DNA from: Arsenicicoccus piscis
GTDB taxonomy: Bacteria; Actinomycetota; Actinomycetes; Actinomycetales; Dermatophilaceae
Direction: 5' to 3'
DNA length: 64,000 nucleotides
Assembly: GCF_022568835.1 (NCBI RefSeq)
Contig: NZ_JAKZHV010000006.1
Location: forward strand, 62,001-126,000
The position numbers and the translations under genes were made by a program. Below, piece after piece: positions 16,812 to 28,242 of the stretch; position 1 is the first letter of the stretch; the number at the start of each line of letters is the position of its first letter. The notes below the pieces were generated by a model. The model worked only from the letters and a program-made list of their open reading frames with translations. It ran no database searches and had not been told where the DNA came from.

Positions 16812-17103
16812 CAATTCCTGCCAGTCCGGTGGCCAGGAAGGTGGTCGTGATGCCGATGCCCATACCGGCGAAGCCGAAGAAGCCCACGAAGCTGAGGGTA
16901 TGCAGCGCTGCGTCGTCCTTGGCGTTGGCGGCTCCGTTGATGAGGCCCCAGTTCCACATCACCATCTGGGACAGGCCCGCGGCGACCAGGAGCAGGCCGC
17001 CGTAGGCGATGGCGGAGTAGGTCGCCTCGCGCGCCTCGCCCGATCGCAGATGGCTGCGCAGGGCAGATCGCTGACATGGGTTTGCATGACCATGAGCACT
17101 CAC
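16812..17103 (-). pseudogene. Small membrane protein truncated by the IS21 end
   Basis: The frame reads REATYSAIAYGGLLLVAAGL, then NWGLINGAANAKDD, then TLSFVGFFGFAGMGIGITTT and FLATGLAG, at least two strongly hydrophobic segments. It then enters the IS21 end and stops at 16774 after WDFPVGGR. The normal C-terminus is therefore lost. The family is unrecognised. The start is uncertain: the ATG at 17103 gives a charged leader that may not be native. Confidence 0.6.
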
Positions 17104-17292
17104 TACCCGGGCGGGCGTCGTAGGAGCCGCGTCAACGCCACGTCCGCCAACTCGACGCGCTGGTACGCGTTGCTCGACGTCTCGAGTGGCGGACGCCTGA
17201 CGGTGCTTCTTGCCCTACTCCGCGGGCGCCCCCAGACTCGTGTGCGTGACGCACAACGTTCGGACCCATTCGTGCAGCCCGGCCGGCTCCCC

Positions 17293-18363
17293 GTGAGTGC
17301 CGGTGAGGTGGTGATCGGGCTCATCTCGGCTCCGGGCACGCCAGCCGAGGTCGCGGCTGACCTCGCCGAGGACCTGCGCGCAGAGCTGAGTGTGCTGATG
17401 CCGACCGTCCGATGGCGGGTGCCAACGGTGGTAGATGCCCTCGTCCACCCACCTGCTGACGACGCCGTGCTCGTCGGCGCGGCGCGGGAGCGGCTCCTGG
17501 CGGAGAGTTGGGACCTCATCGTCTGCCTCACGGATCTGCCGCTCACGGTTCGTCGCCGGCCGGTGGTCGCCCATGCCAGCCCGCTGCACGGAGTGGCTGT
17601 CGTGTGCCTGCCGGCGCTCGGGGCGGTGGGACTGCGTCGACGCGCCCGTGACGTAGTCGTCGGTCTCGTGCGCACCTTGCTCGGGGAGGCCGAGGATCAC
17701 GCGCACTCCAGCTCGGAGGCCGCCCTCCGGCGCCGCGCTCGCGAGCTCGGGGGTCAGCAGGAAGCGGGAGACGGCAGCGTCATGTTCACTGCGAGGGTCC
17801 TGAGCGGGAACGTGCGCCTCCTGGTCGGGATGATCCGAGCCAACCAGCCCTGGCGGCTTGCCATGGGACTCTCCAAGGCTCTGACCGCCGCTCTGGCAGC
17901 CGGAGTCTTGACGTTGGTCACATCCGATATCTGGCAGCTGGGCGACGCGCTCAGCTGGACCAGGCTCGCGGCGATCGGGGTGGGCGCCGTCACGGCGATC
18001 ACGGCCGCCCTGATCCTCGGAGCGGGCCTGTGGGAGCGCGGTTCGAATCCGGCCGGTGGGAAGCACGTCACCCTGTTCAACCTGGCCACGACGGGAACGG
18101 TCGTGCTGGGCGTGCTCTTCCTGTACACAGCCCTCCTGCTCCTCGCACTTCTGACCACCCCACTCCTGGTGCCTGCGCCTTTGCTCGAGGAGAACCTCGG
18201 ACACGCGGTTCGAGTCGGCGACTACCTCAAGCTCGCGCTGCTGGCCAGCGCCCTAGCGACGCTCGGCGGAGCCCTGGGCGCGGGCCTGGAGAGCGACGAG
18301 ACGGTCCGGGCCGCCGCCTACACGTACCGGCAGGAGCCGGGCGAGGTGCTGCGGAACGGGTGA
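17293..18363 (+). CDS. Actinobacterial membrane protein of unknown function
   Basis: About 356 residues from the GTG at 17293 (MSAGEVVIGLISAPGTPAEV), the point where family-like sequence begins; the frame is open further left to ATGs at 17086 and 17092. The first half is soluble alpha/beta, including DLIVCLTDLPLTVRRRPVVA and GVAVVCLPALGAVGLRRRAR. The second half has about four membrane segments (ALTAALAAGVLTLV, AIGVGAVTAITAALILGAGL, TGTVVLGVLFLYTALLLLAL, YLKLALLASALATLGGALGA) and ends LESDETVRAAAYTYRQEP. I recall similar proteins in actinobacteria but know no function. It is convergent with the stress operon and possibly part of the same cargo. Confidence 0.7.
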   Translation: MSAGEVVIGLISAPGTPAEVAADLAEDLRAELSVLMPTVRWRVPTVVDALVHPPADDAVLVGAARERLLAESWDLIVCLTDLPLTVRRRPVVAHASPLHGVAVVCLPALGAVGLRRRARDVVVGLVRTLLGEAEDHAHSSSEAALRRRARELGGQQEAGDGSVMFTARVLSGNVRLLVGMIRANQPWRLAMGLSKALTAALAAGVLTLVTSDIWQLGDALSWTRLAAIGVGAVTAITAALILGAGLWERGSNPAGGKHVTLFNLATTGTVVLGVLFLYTALLLLALLTTPLLVPAPLLEENLGHAVRVGDYLKLALLASALATLGGALGAGLESDETVRAAAYTYRQEPGEVLRNG

Positions 18364-18370
18364 CACACAT

Positions 18371-18492
18371 CTACCGGGTCCCGACCTCGCCTCTCACCAC
18401 GTCGAAGGCCACGGTGTGCATCTTGCCCGCGGGGCGATGCCGATCTCACCGACGAACCGCATCACCTTGGTCTTGAGCTCCCGCTGCTCCAT
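18371..18492 (-). pseudogene. Possible frameshifted small gene at the end of the stress operon
   Basis: Thirty-two bases after the TrxR-like stop, an ATG at 18492 opens MEQRELKTKVMRFVGEIGIAP; a second frame continues GKMHTVAFDVVRGEVGTR to a TAG at 18371. Removing one G in the GCGGGC run would join them into about 40 residues (IAPRGKMH). I do not recognise the family. It may be a decayed operon member or a chance reading. Confidence 0.3.
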
Positions 18493-18523
18493 GACGCTGA
18501 GGGCTCTACGGGTCTGCTCCTGC

Positions 18524-20194
18524 TCACCGGCGACCCTCGGCTTCCAGGAACCGGTGCACCTGGCGGATCGCGACCGAGCCTTCGCCGACGGCGGAGGCGA
18601 CGCGCTTGACCGACCCACTGCGTACGTCGCCCACGGCGAAGACGCCCGGGCGGCTGGTCTCGAACATGCCCCCCTCGGAGCCGTCGGCCACGGGCCCGGT
18701 GAGGATGAACCCCTTCGCGTCCAGCGCGATCTGCCCGTCGAGCCAGCTCGTGTACGGGGTCGCTCCGATCAGCACGAACATGGCCGTGGTCGCGACGCGC
18801 TGCTTCGCGTCGGTGCGGAGGTCGTGCAACACCACCTCCTCGAGCGCTTCGTGTCCGATGAGCTCGCTCACCTCGCTGCAGCGCCAGATCTTGATGCGTG
18901 GTGACTGCTCGACGCGGTCGGCCAGGTAGCGGGACATGTCCCTTCCCAGGTCGTCGTGCCGGATAACCAGGTTGACCACCGGTGAACGGCGGGCCAGGAA
19001 GCAGGCCGCCTGGCCCGCCGAGTTGCCACCCCCGACGACGGTGACAGGGTCCTGTTGGCACAGCCGGGCCTCGAACTCCGTAGCGGCGTAGTAGACGCTG
19101 CTGCGCTCGAGTCGATCCAACCCGGGGACGTCGAGACGCCGGTAGCGCACACCCGTCGCGACGACGACGGCGTGCGCGACCAGATCCTCCCCCTCCGCCA
19201 ACCCCACCACGTGGTAGCCGTCGGCGTGTGTGAGGGAGGTTGCCTCACCGGGGATGCTGAAGGCGGCGCCGAACTTGCGCGCTTGCACCACGGCCCGGTC
19301 GGCCAGCTCCGCCCCGGAGATACCGGCGGGGAACCCCAGGTAGTTTTCGATCTGGGACGACGTGGCTGCCTGCCCGCCGGTGGCGAGCGCGTCCAGGACC
19401 ACCGTCGAGAGTCCTTCGGAGGCGGCGTACACCGCGGCGGCGAGACCACCCGGGCCTGCGCCCACCACGACCAGGTCGTACGCCGACCGGCTCGGCGCCG
19501 CACGAAGACCGAGAAGCTCGGCCAGCTCCGTATTGCTGGGGTTCCGCAAGACCGTCCGCGCTTTCCAGATCACGACGGGCGTCTGGTCGGGCGGGATGTC
19601 GAGGGCTCGCAGGGTCGCCTCGGCGTCCAGGTCATCCTCCAGGTCTTCCCACCGGTACGGGATGCGATTGCGGCTCGCGAAGTCCCTCAACCGGCGGGTG
19701 TCGGCTGAGTAGCGGGAGCCGATGATCCTCAAGCCCGCGCCGAGGCCGGCGTGGAGGTTGCGTCGGAGGAGGAAGGCTCGCAGGATCAGATCTCCTAACG
19801 CCTGGTCCTGGGTGACCGCCTCCTTGATGCCGTCATAGAGAACCTCGAGGACCTCCACGTCGGTCTGAGCGACGGCGGTGACGTAGACCGCCTGGCCGGT
19901 CAACATCGAGAGGTCACCCACGAAGCGGCCTCGCCCGTGGACCGCGATCACTCGCGCCTCTCCTCCGGGACCTTCCTCCTGCACGACCCGTACCTTGCCG
20001 TCCAGGACGACGAACACGCCGCAGTCGCGGTCTCCCGCGCAGAACAGTGTGGTGCCCTCGGCCAGCACCTTCCGCTCGCCGTGCTGCGAGAGCAGCAGGA
20101 TCTGCTCGTCATTGAGCCGGGGATAGGCGCCGGTGGTGTCGGGGGTCTCGGGCAGGTCCGCCATCTCGAGCTCAGACGAACTGTTCGTCGACAT
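18524..20194 (-). CDS. cNMP-binding / thioredoxin-reductase-like flavoprotein
   Basis: A 556-residue fusion. Residues about 25-140 form a cyclic-nucleotide-binding (Crp-like) beta-roll (TLFCAGDRDCGVFVVLDGKV, GRFVGDLSMLTGQ). About 150-230 is a glutaredoxin-like segment (IIGSRYSADTRRLRDFASRN). From about 235 it is a TrxR-type FAD/NAD(P)H fold: VVVGAGPGGLAAAVYAASEG, ATGGQAATSSQIENYLGFP, VTVVGGGNSAGQAACFLARR, PGVFAVGDVRSGSVKRVAS. The redox-active CxxC of true TrxR is missing: the site reads SSVYYAATEFEARLC. It is therefore not a conventional disulfide reductase. It is the last clear gene of the chaperone operon; its start overlaps the UBP zinc-finger frame by 23 bp. Confidence 0.9.
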   Translation of the reverse strand: MSTNSSSELEMADLPETPDTTGAYPRLNDEQILLLSQHGERKVLAEGTTLFCAGDRDCGVFVVLDGKVRVVQEEGPGGEARVIAVHGRGRFVGDLSMLTGQAVYVTAVAQTDVEVLEVLYDGIKEAVTQDQALGDLILRAFLLRRNLHAGLGAGLRIIGSRYSADTRRLRDFASRNRIPYRWEDLEDDLDAEATLRALDIPPDQTPVVIWKARTVLRNPSNTELAELLGLRAAPSRSAYDLVVVGAGPGGLAAAVYAASEGLSTVVLDALATGGQAATSSQIENYLGFPAGISGAELADRAVVQARKFGAAFSIPGEATSLTHADGYHVVGLAEGEDLVAHAVVVATGVRYRRLDVPGLDRLERSSVYYAATEFEARLCQQDPVTVVGGGNSAGQAACFLARRSPVVNLVIRHDDLGRDMSRYLADRVEQSPRIKIWRCSEVSELIGHEALEEVVLHDLRTDAKQRVATTAMFVLIGATPYTSWLDGQIALDAKGFILTGPVADGSEGGMFETSRPGVFAVGDVRSGSVKRVASAVGEGSVAIRQVHRFLEAEGRR

Positions 20195-20450
20195 AGCACC
20201 ATCTCCAGTTCTCTCCCGGCTCGATCGAACGCACGATGACGTGACCCGTCGTGGCGGCGTGAGCGCGCGCGTGTCGCATCGGTGAGGAGTCGCAGCACCC
20301 TACCTGGCCACAGGTCAGGCACTGTCGCAGGTGCACTCAGGGGGTGCCGAGCTTCACGCACTCCGCGCAGGCGTGCTGGGTGGGTAGCGGCACGGGCCGG
20401 ATGACGCCGATGTGCGGGTCGGCACCGAAGCCTGTAAAGTGCGCGGTCAT
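20172..20450 (-). pseudogene. UBP-type zinc-finger protein with an in-frame stop
   Basis: The frame opens at an ATG overlapping the thioredoxin stop (ATGA) and reads [15 protein letters not shown]..., HACAECVKLGTP, then TGA (20337-20339), then VHLRQCLTCGQVGCCDSSPM, HARAHAATTGHVIVRSIEPG and ENWRWCYVDEQFV. The Cys and His ligands of a zf-UBP domain are all in place. Homologues have Trp where the stop sits, so TGG to TGA is the simplest explanation. It could be a real nonsense mutation or a sequencing error. Such proteins often accompany thioredoxin and TrxR-like genes in actinobacterial stress clusters. Confidence 0.75.
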
Positions 20451-20899
20451 CGCTCCCCGTTCGGCAGCCTTGACTCGACCCACGAGCGCAGTAAGTGCTC
20501 CGGAAGGGCGCCGATCTGGGTGTCGACCACCTCTCCGTGCTCGAGTAGGACCAGCGTCGGGATCGACTGGACCCCGAACCTACGGCTCACGATCGGGTTC
20601 TCGTCAGCGTCGACCTTGACCAGCTTGAGGTTGCCCGCCAGCTCCCCAGCCAGCTTCTCCAGGGCCGGGCTGACCATCCGGCATGGGCCGCACCACGGAG
20701 CCCACACGTCGACCAGCACCGGGATGCTCGACTCATCCACGACCGCGTGGAAGTCAGCGTCGTTCGCGTCCACCACCCAGGGCAGCGGAGTGCTGCACCT
20801 CCCGCAGCGTGGCGTGCCCTCGGCCACCGCCGGCACGCGGTTCCTGGCTCCGCAGTTCCCGCACACGACCGTAGCCGTCCTCTGAGCGTTCGCGGTCAT
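20447..20899 (-). CDS. Thioredoxin 2-type protein with N-terminal zinc ribbon
   Basis: A 150-residue cytosolic thiol-disulfide reductase. The N-terminus has two CxxC pairs ([16 protein letters not shown]), the zinc ribbon of TrxC/Trx2-type thioredoxins, then the thioredoxin fold with active site [20 protein letters not shown] and the cis-Pro loop [12 protein letters not shown]. Trx2 proteins are linked to oxidative and heat stress. Its ATG overlaps the clpB stop by ATGA and its stop overlaps the zinc-finger start, so translation is probably coupled. The cognate reductase is unlikely to be the neighbouring CxxC-less flavoprotein. Confidence 0.93.
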   Translation of the reverse strand: MTANAQRTATVVCGNCGARNRVPAVAEGTPRCGRCSTPLPWVVDANDADFHAVVDESSIPVLVDVWAPWCGPCRMVSPALEKLAGELAGNLKLVKVDADENPIVSRRFGVQSIPTLVLLEHGEVVDTQIGALPEHLLRSWVESRLPNGER

Positions 20900-23522
20900 G
20901 CCCCGGCCTGCCCCTGCGTCGGACTGCTGGACGCGGTCACCACGAGCTCCCCGTTGGCCACGTCCACCGAGATCGTGCCCCCGTCCGCCGCGTCGCCGCG
21001 GATCAGCGCTCGGGCCACCTGGGTCTCCACCTCACGGGAGATGTATCGCCGCAGCGGGCGGGCGCCGTACGCCGGGTCGAAGCCCTGTTCAGCGATGAAC
21101 CGGCGCGCCTCGGTCGTGACCTCAAGGGTGACCCGCATCTCGGCCAGCCGGACCCGCAGCTCCTCGAGCTGGAGGTCGACGATGCGCTCGATCTCGGCCA
21201 AAGTCAGCGGCTTGAACATGACGATCTCGTCGACGCGGTTGAGGAACTCGGGGCGAAAGTGCGACTGCAGGGTGCGCATCACCATCGAGCGGGCGTCGTC
21301 CTTGACCTCGCCACCAGCGGTGACCCCCTCGAGCAGGTACTCCGAGCCGATGTTGGAGGTCATGATCAGCACGGTGTTGCGGAAGTCGACGGTGCGGCCG
21401 TGGGAGTCGGTCAGCCGGCCGTCGTCGAGCACCTGCAGCAGCGTGTTGAAGACGTCGACGTGGGCCTTTTCGATCTCGTCGAGCAGGACGACGGAGTAGG
21501 GCTTGCGCCGCACGGCCTCGGTGAGCTGGCCACCCTCCTCGTACCCGATGTAGCCCGGGGGTGCCCCGACCAGCCGGCTGACGGTGTGCCGCTCCTGGTA
21601 CTCGCTCATGTCGATCCGGACCAGGTTCTCCTCGGTGTCGAAGAGGGCCGTGGCCAGCGTCTTGGCCAGCTCCGTCTTCCCCACGCCTGTGGGGCCGAGG
21701 AAGATGAACGACCCGATGGGGCGATGCGGGTTCTTGATGCCGGAGCGGGCGCGGACGACGGCGTCGGCCACCAGCTGGACCGCCTCGTCCTGGCCGATGA
21801 CCCGCTCGTGGAGCACCTCGTCGAGCCGGAGCAGCTTGTCGCGCTCTCCCTCCTGCAGGCGGGTGACCGGGATCCCGGTCCAGCGCGACACGATGTCGGC
21901 GATCTCGTCGGCGGTCACCACCTCGCGCAGCAGCCGGCGACCGCCCTGCTTGCCCGCGAGCCGCGACTCGGCCGCCTCCAGCCGCCGCTGGATCTCCGGC
22001 AACCGGCCGTGCCGCAGGGACGCTGCCCGGTTGAGGTCGTACTCACGCTCGGCCCGCTCGCTCTCCAGCCGGACCTGTTCCAGCTCCTGACGCAGGGACT
22101 GCACCTCGCGCAGCGCCAATCGCTCCGCCTCCCACTGTGCGCGCAACGCGTCGGCCTCGGCCCGGGCGTCGGCCAGCTCCTTGCGCAGCTCCTCGAGACG
22201 AGCCCTGCTCGCCGCGTCCTCCTCCTGCGCGAGTGCCGCCTCCTCGATCTCCATCCGGGTCACGCGCCTGGTGAGCTCGTCCAGCTCGGCCGGCATCGAG
22301 TCGATCTCGGTACGCAGCATGGCGCAGGCCTCGTCGACGAGGTCGATGGCCTTGTCGGGCAGGAAGCGGTCGGAGATGTAGCGGTGGCTCAGCGTCACCG
22401 CCGCCACCAGGGCGCCGTCGTGGATCTTCACCCCGTGGAAGACCTCGAACCGCTCGCGCAACCCACGCAGGATCGAGAGAGCGTCCTCCTCGCTGGGCTC
22501 GTCGACCAACACGGGCTGGAACCGGCGCTCGAGGGCGGCGTCCTTCTCGATGTGCGAGCGGTACTCGTCCAGCGTGGTCGCGCCGATCATGTGGAGCTCG
22601 CCGCGTGCGAGCAACGGCTTGAGCATGTTGCCGGCGTCCATCGCACCCTCGCCGGCGCCTGCGCCCACGACGGTGTGGAGCTCGTCGACGAACAGCAGGA
22701 TGTGGCCCTCGGCGCTCTGCACCTCGTTGAGCACCGCCTTGAGCCGCTCCTCGAACTCGCCGCGGTACTTCGCGCCGGCGATCAGCGCACCCATGTCCAG
22801 GGCGAAGACGGTCTTGTCCCGCAGGCCCTCGGGGACGTCCCCGTCGGCGATCCGCTGGGCCAGCCCCTCGACGATCGCCGTCTTGCCCACTCCGGGCTCG
22901 CCGATGAGGACCGGGTTGTTCTTGGTCTTGCGGGACAGAATCTGGACGGTCCGACGGATCTCGGAGTCCCGGCCGATCACCGGCTCGAGCTTTCCCGCCT
23001 TCGCGGCCTCGACGAGGTCACGGCCGTACTTGCCCAGCGCCTCGTAGGTCCCCTCGGGCGTCGCAGACGTCACCCGTTGGTGGCCGCGCACCTCGGTCAG
23101 CGCAGCCAGGAAGGAGTCGCGGGTCAGGCCCTGGTCCCGCAGGAGCCGCCCAGAGGCTGACTGCGAGCCCTCCTCCACCAGCGCGATCACGAGGTGCTCG
23201 ACCGAGACGTACTCGTCCTTGAGCCTCCGGGCCTCACGATCGGCCGTCTCGAGCAGCCGCGAGAGCCGCTGCGTGACGTGCACCTGCCCAGGCGTAACGC
23301 CCGGCCCGCTGACCCGCGGGCGCCGGCCGAGCTCGGCCTCGAGCTCCTCACGCAGTCGGTCCGGGTCGGCCCCGGCGCGTGCGAGCAGCGGCGCGACGAG
23401 CCCCTCGGGTTGGTCGAGCAGCGCGAGCAGCAGGTGCTCGCCGTCCACCTCGGTGTGGCCGAAGCGCAGCGCCTTGGTCTGCGCGTCGTGCAGAGCCTCC
23501 TGCGACTTCTGGGTCAGTCTGT

Positions 23523-23532
<10 letters not shown>
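20896..23532 (-). CDS. clpB: ClpB-type disaggregase (AAA+ chaperone)
   Basis: Hexameric ATPase that threads aggregated proteins with help from DnaK. From the ATG at 23532 ([24 protein letters not shown] upstream) it is 878 residues. It has two Clp_N repeats, a first AAA+ domain ([29 protein letters not shown]), a coiled-coil middle domain (about 410-520, [20 protein letters not shown]), a second AAA+ domain ([15 protein letters not shown]) and a D2-small domain ([14 protein letters not shown]). The middle domain distinguishes ClpB from ClpA and ClpC. It starts inside the cbpM end. Because the operon is on an IS-bounded island, this may be an extra copy. Confidence 0.95.
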
Positions 23533-25371
<1,839 letters not shown>

Positions 25372-25373
25372 GG

Positions 25374-27269
25374 TCAGTGAGAGGTGAACTCGGCGTCGAT
25401 GACGTCGTCGTCATCGCCGTCCGGCGGCGTCTGGCCGGAGGCGCTACCCGACGACCCTGCGGACGGCCCGTCGTCCCGGGACGGGGTGCTCAGCACCTGG
25501 CTCATCTGGTGGAGTTCGCCGGTGAGGGCGCGGAGCCGGTCGACTGCTTCGTCGCCCTCCATCGCCTGGCGGGCCTCCTCGACCAGCATCTCTGCCCGGG
25601 CGCGGTCGTGCTGTGGCACGGACTCGCCTGCGTCCTCGAGGGCCTTGCGCACCCGGTAGGCCACGGAGTCCAACTCGTTGCGAGCATCGACCCGCTCACG
25701 CAGGGCAGCATCCTCACCGCGATGGGTCTCGGCGTCCCTGACCATTCGGTCGACCTCCTCCTGGCTCAGCGTGGAGGACTCGCTGATGGTCACCTCCTGC
25801 TCGGCACCGGTGTCCTTGTCCCGCGCCGAGACGTGCAGGATCCCGTTGGCATCGATGTCGAAGGTCACCTCGATCTGGGGCACCCCACGCGGGGCGGGAC
25901 GGATGTCCTCCAGACGGAACCGTGCCAGCACCCGGTTGTCGGCCGCCCTCTCCCGCTCGCCCTGGAGCACCACGACGTCGACGGCGGACTGATTGTCCTC
26001 CGCGGTACTGAAGATCTCGGTCCGCCGGGCCGGGATTGTAGTGTTGCGCTCAATGACCTTGGTCATCACCCCGCCCATCGTCTCCAGCCCCAAGGACAGG
26101 GGCGTGACGTCAAGCAGCAGCACGTCCTTCACGTCGCCCTTGATGATGGCCGCCTGGACGGCTGCACCGAGGGCCACGACCTCGTCCGGGTTGACGGTCA
26201 TGTTGGGCTCCTTGCCGCCGGTCAGGCGGCGCACCAATGCCTGGACGGCCGGAATCCGCGTCGAGCCGCCTACCAGGATGACCTCGTCGATGTCGTCGGC
26301 GGTGACCTTGGCGTCCTCCATCGCCTGCTTGACGGGGCCGAGGCAGCGCTCGACGAGGTCGGCGGTGAGCTGCTCGAAGGTGGATCTCATCAGGTTGACA
26401 TTGAGGTGCTTGGGTCCGGAGGCGTCAGCGGTGACGAACGGGAGGTTGACCGCGGTCTGGGTGACCGCTGACAGCTCCACCTTGGCCTTCTCGGCAGCCT
26501 CGAACAGGCGCTGCAATGCCTGGGAGTCGTCGCGGAGGTCGATGCCGTTGGACTTCTTGAACTCGTCGGCCAGGTAGTCCACGATCCGCCGATCGAAGTC
26601 ATCGCCGCCGAGGTGGGTGTCCCCGGCCGTCGATCGCACCTCGACCACGCCGTCCCCGACCGTGAGGATGCTGACGTCGAAGGTGCCGCCGCCGAGGTCG
26701 AAGACCAGCACGGTCTCGTTCTCGAGCTTGTCCATCCCGTACGCGAGGGCGGCCGCCGTCGGCTCGTTGATGATCCGGAGGACCTCGAGCCCCGCGATCC
26801 GGCCGGCGTCCTTGGTGGCCTGACGCTGCGCGTCGTTGAAGTGCGCCGGGACGGTGATGACCGCCTCGGTGACCCGCTCGCCGAGGAACTTCCCGGCGTC
26901 GTCGACCAGCTTGCGCAGCACTTGGGCGGAGATCTCCTCCGGTGCGTAGAGCTTGCCGTTGACCTGGAAGCGCACCGCGCCATCGGGGCCGGCGACCACA
27001 TCGAACGAGACGGTGGTCATCTCACTGCTGACCTCGTCGAACTTGTGACCGATGAACCGCTTCGCGGAGTAGATCGTCCCCTTCGGATTCAGGATCGCCT
27101 GCCGCCTCGCCATCTGGCCGACCAGCCGCTCGCCGTTCTCGAGGAAAGCCACCACGGACGGCGTCGTCCGGTTGCCCTCCGCGTTCGGGATCACCTGCGC
27201 CTGCCCACCCTCCATCGCTGCGATCACCGAGTTCGTCGTTCCCAGGTCGATGCCAACTGCCCTGCCCAT
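25374..27269 (-). CDS. dnaK: DnaK (Hsp70) chaperone
   Basis: ATP-driven holdase/foldase. The 631-residue protein starts [20 protein letters not shown] at the ATG at 27269, with GGAG 6 nt upstream; the frame is open a further 57 nt without a better start. Conserved parts include [59 protein letters not shown], the linker region [20 protein letters not shown] and an acidic tail ending [10 protein letters not shown]. First gene of the eight-gene chaperone operon. A dyad lies 53-79 bp upstream. Confidence 0.97.
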   Translation of the reverse strand: MGRAVGIDLGTTNSVIAAMEGGQAQVIPNAEGNRTTPSVVAFLENGERLVGQMARRQAILNPKGTIYSAKRFIGHKFDEVSSEMTTVSFDVVAGPDGAVRFQVNGKLYAPEEISAQVLRKLVDDAGKFLGERVTEAVITVPAHFNDAQRQATKDAGRIAGLEVLRIINEPTAAALAYGMDKLENETVLVFDLGGGTFDVSILTVGDGVVEVRSTAGDTHLGGDDFDRRIVDYLADEFKKSNGIDLRDDSQALQRLFEAAEKAKVELSAVTQTAVNLPFVTADASGPKHLNVNLMRSTFEQLTADLVERCLGPVKQAMEDAKVTADDIDEVILVGGSTRIPAVQALVRRLTGGKEPNMTVNPDEVVALGAAVQAAIIKGDVKDVLLLDVTPLSLGLETMGGVMTKVIERNTTIPARRTEIFSTAEDNQSAVDVVVLQGERERAADNRVLARFRLEDIRPAPRGVPQIEVTFDIDANGILHVSARDKDTGAEQEVTISESSTLSQEEVDRMVRDAETHRGEDAALRERVDARNELDSVAYRVRKALEDAGESVPQHDRARAEMLVEEARQAMEGDEAVDRLRALTGELHQMSQVLSTPSRDDGPSAGSSGSASGQTPPDGDDDDVIDAEFTSH

Positions 27270-27321
27270 GACCACTCCATTCGCCGGAAGTTCGTGTGTG
27301 ACCATGCTCCTCAGGGGCCAC

Positions 27322-27348
27322 GTCACCGGAATCCCGTGAACGGGTGAC
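27322..27348. promoter_or_regulatory. Inverted repeat upstream of dnaK
   Basis: GTCACCGG and CGGGTGAC form an 8-bp inverted repeat (one mismatch) with an 11-nt spacer, between dnaK and the LuxR-type gene. It resembles neither HAIR (CTTGAGT-N7-ACTCAAG) nor CIRCE. It could be an operator for the adjacent regulator. Confidence 0.4.
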
Positions 27349-27375
27349 CTTTGAGGGGCGAGGTCTACGGCTATC

Positions 27376-28242
27376 CTATGGAAGGTGATGCTGCAGCGCC
27401 AGCACGGTCAGCTCGACTCGCGTGTGGATGTCGAGTTTGCGGTACACGTGCTTCAGGTGGGCGTCCACGGTGTGACGCGAGAGGTGGAGCTCCGTGGCGA
27501 TAGCGCGGTTGGTCATGCCCGCAGCGACCCCGGCCACGACTCGCAGTTCGCCGTCGGTGAGCGACCCCCACCCTCGGTCCACGTCCTCGTCGCCGTGCGA
27601 ACCCACCCTGACCATGGGGTACCGGCTCGCCTCGGTGAGGCGGGCCGCGGGGTACTCCGCCGGCCGCAGGTAGTGAGGGTTGTCGATCACCATGCCGTCT
27701 AGCAGGACGTTGGGGTGCGTCTGGAGCACCTGGACGAGCATCCTCGCCCCGAACTTGTGGAGGTCGTAGAGACAGATGAGGATGGCGGGCATCTCCTCGA
27801 CCATGCGGTTGAGGGACGACTCGTAGACGAACAGGTCGTCCCAGCCCGGAACGCCGGGCAGCACCCACGACATCTCGCCGGCGGCTCTGATGAGGTCTAA
27901 GTTGTCGGCGATCGCCTTGTCCACGCTGCCGGACAGGAAGCTCACCATGGCCTCGACGCTGAACTCCCCCGAGCGGAGGTATGCGTCCGACGAGCGTTCA
28001 ACGTCGAGCTGCGCCGAGCGTCGCGAGTAGTCGGCGCCGGGCTGCCCGACGACGCGCTCCCGGACCAGCGCCGGCTCGACGTCGTCGATCAGGCACAAAC
28101 ACTTGTCGCCGTGCCTCAGCCCCTCCTCGAGGAAGGGGTACAACAGCCGGTCGCGCTCGGCCGGACCCGAGTAGAGCGCGCAGGAATGAGTTCCCGAACT
28201 CACAGCGCCGACCCCGGGCATTCCGAGACTCAGACCGCTCAT
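27376..28242 (-). CDS. MEDS-domain LuxR-type transcriptional regulator
   Basis: A 288-residue regulator. The N-terminal MEDS (DcmR-type sensory) domain reads [40 protein letters not shown] and [20 protein letters not shown]. The C-terminal LuxR helix-turn-helix reads [40 protein letters not shown] and [12 protein letters not shown] domains are thought to bind small molecules or sense redox; the ligand here is unknown. The ATG at 28242 ([17 protein letters not shown]) was chosen over the longer frame to 28341. It lies directly upstream of dnaK on the same strand and is the best local candidate for controlling the operon. Confidence 0.85.
   Translation of the reverse strand: MSGLSLGMPGVGAVSSGTHSCALYSGPAERDRLLYPFLEEGLRHGDKCLCLIDDVEPALVRERVVGQPGADYSRRSAQLDVERSSDAYLRSGEFSVEAMVSFLSGSVDKAIADNLDLIRAAGEMSWVLPGVPGWDDLFVYESSLNRMVEEMPAILICLYDLHKFGARMLVQVLQTHPNVLLDGMVIDNPHYLRPAEYPAARLTEASRYPMVRVGSHGDEDVDRGWGSLTDGELRVVAGVAAGMTNRAIATELHLSRHTVDAHLKHVYRKLDIHTRVELTVLALQHHLP

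Noticed and set aside
18040..18058. GGTTCGAATCC, resembling a tRNA T-loop
   Set aside because: It lies inside the intact membrane-protein gene, and no acceptor stem, D-arm or anticodon arm can be folded around it.
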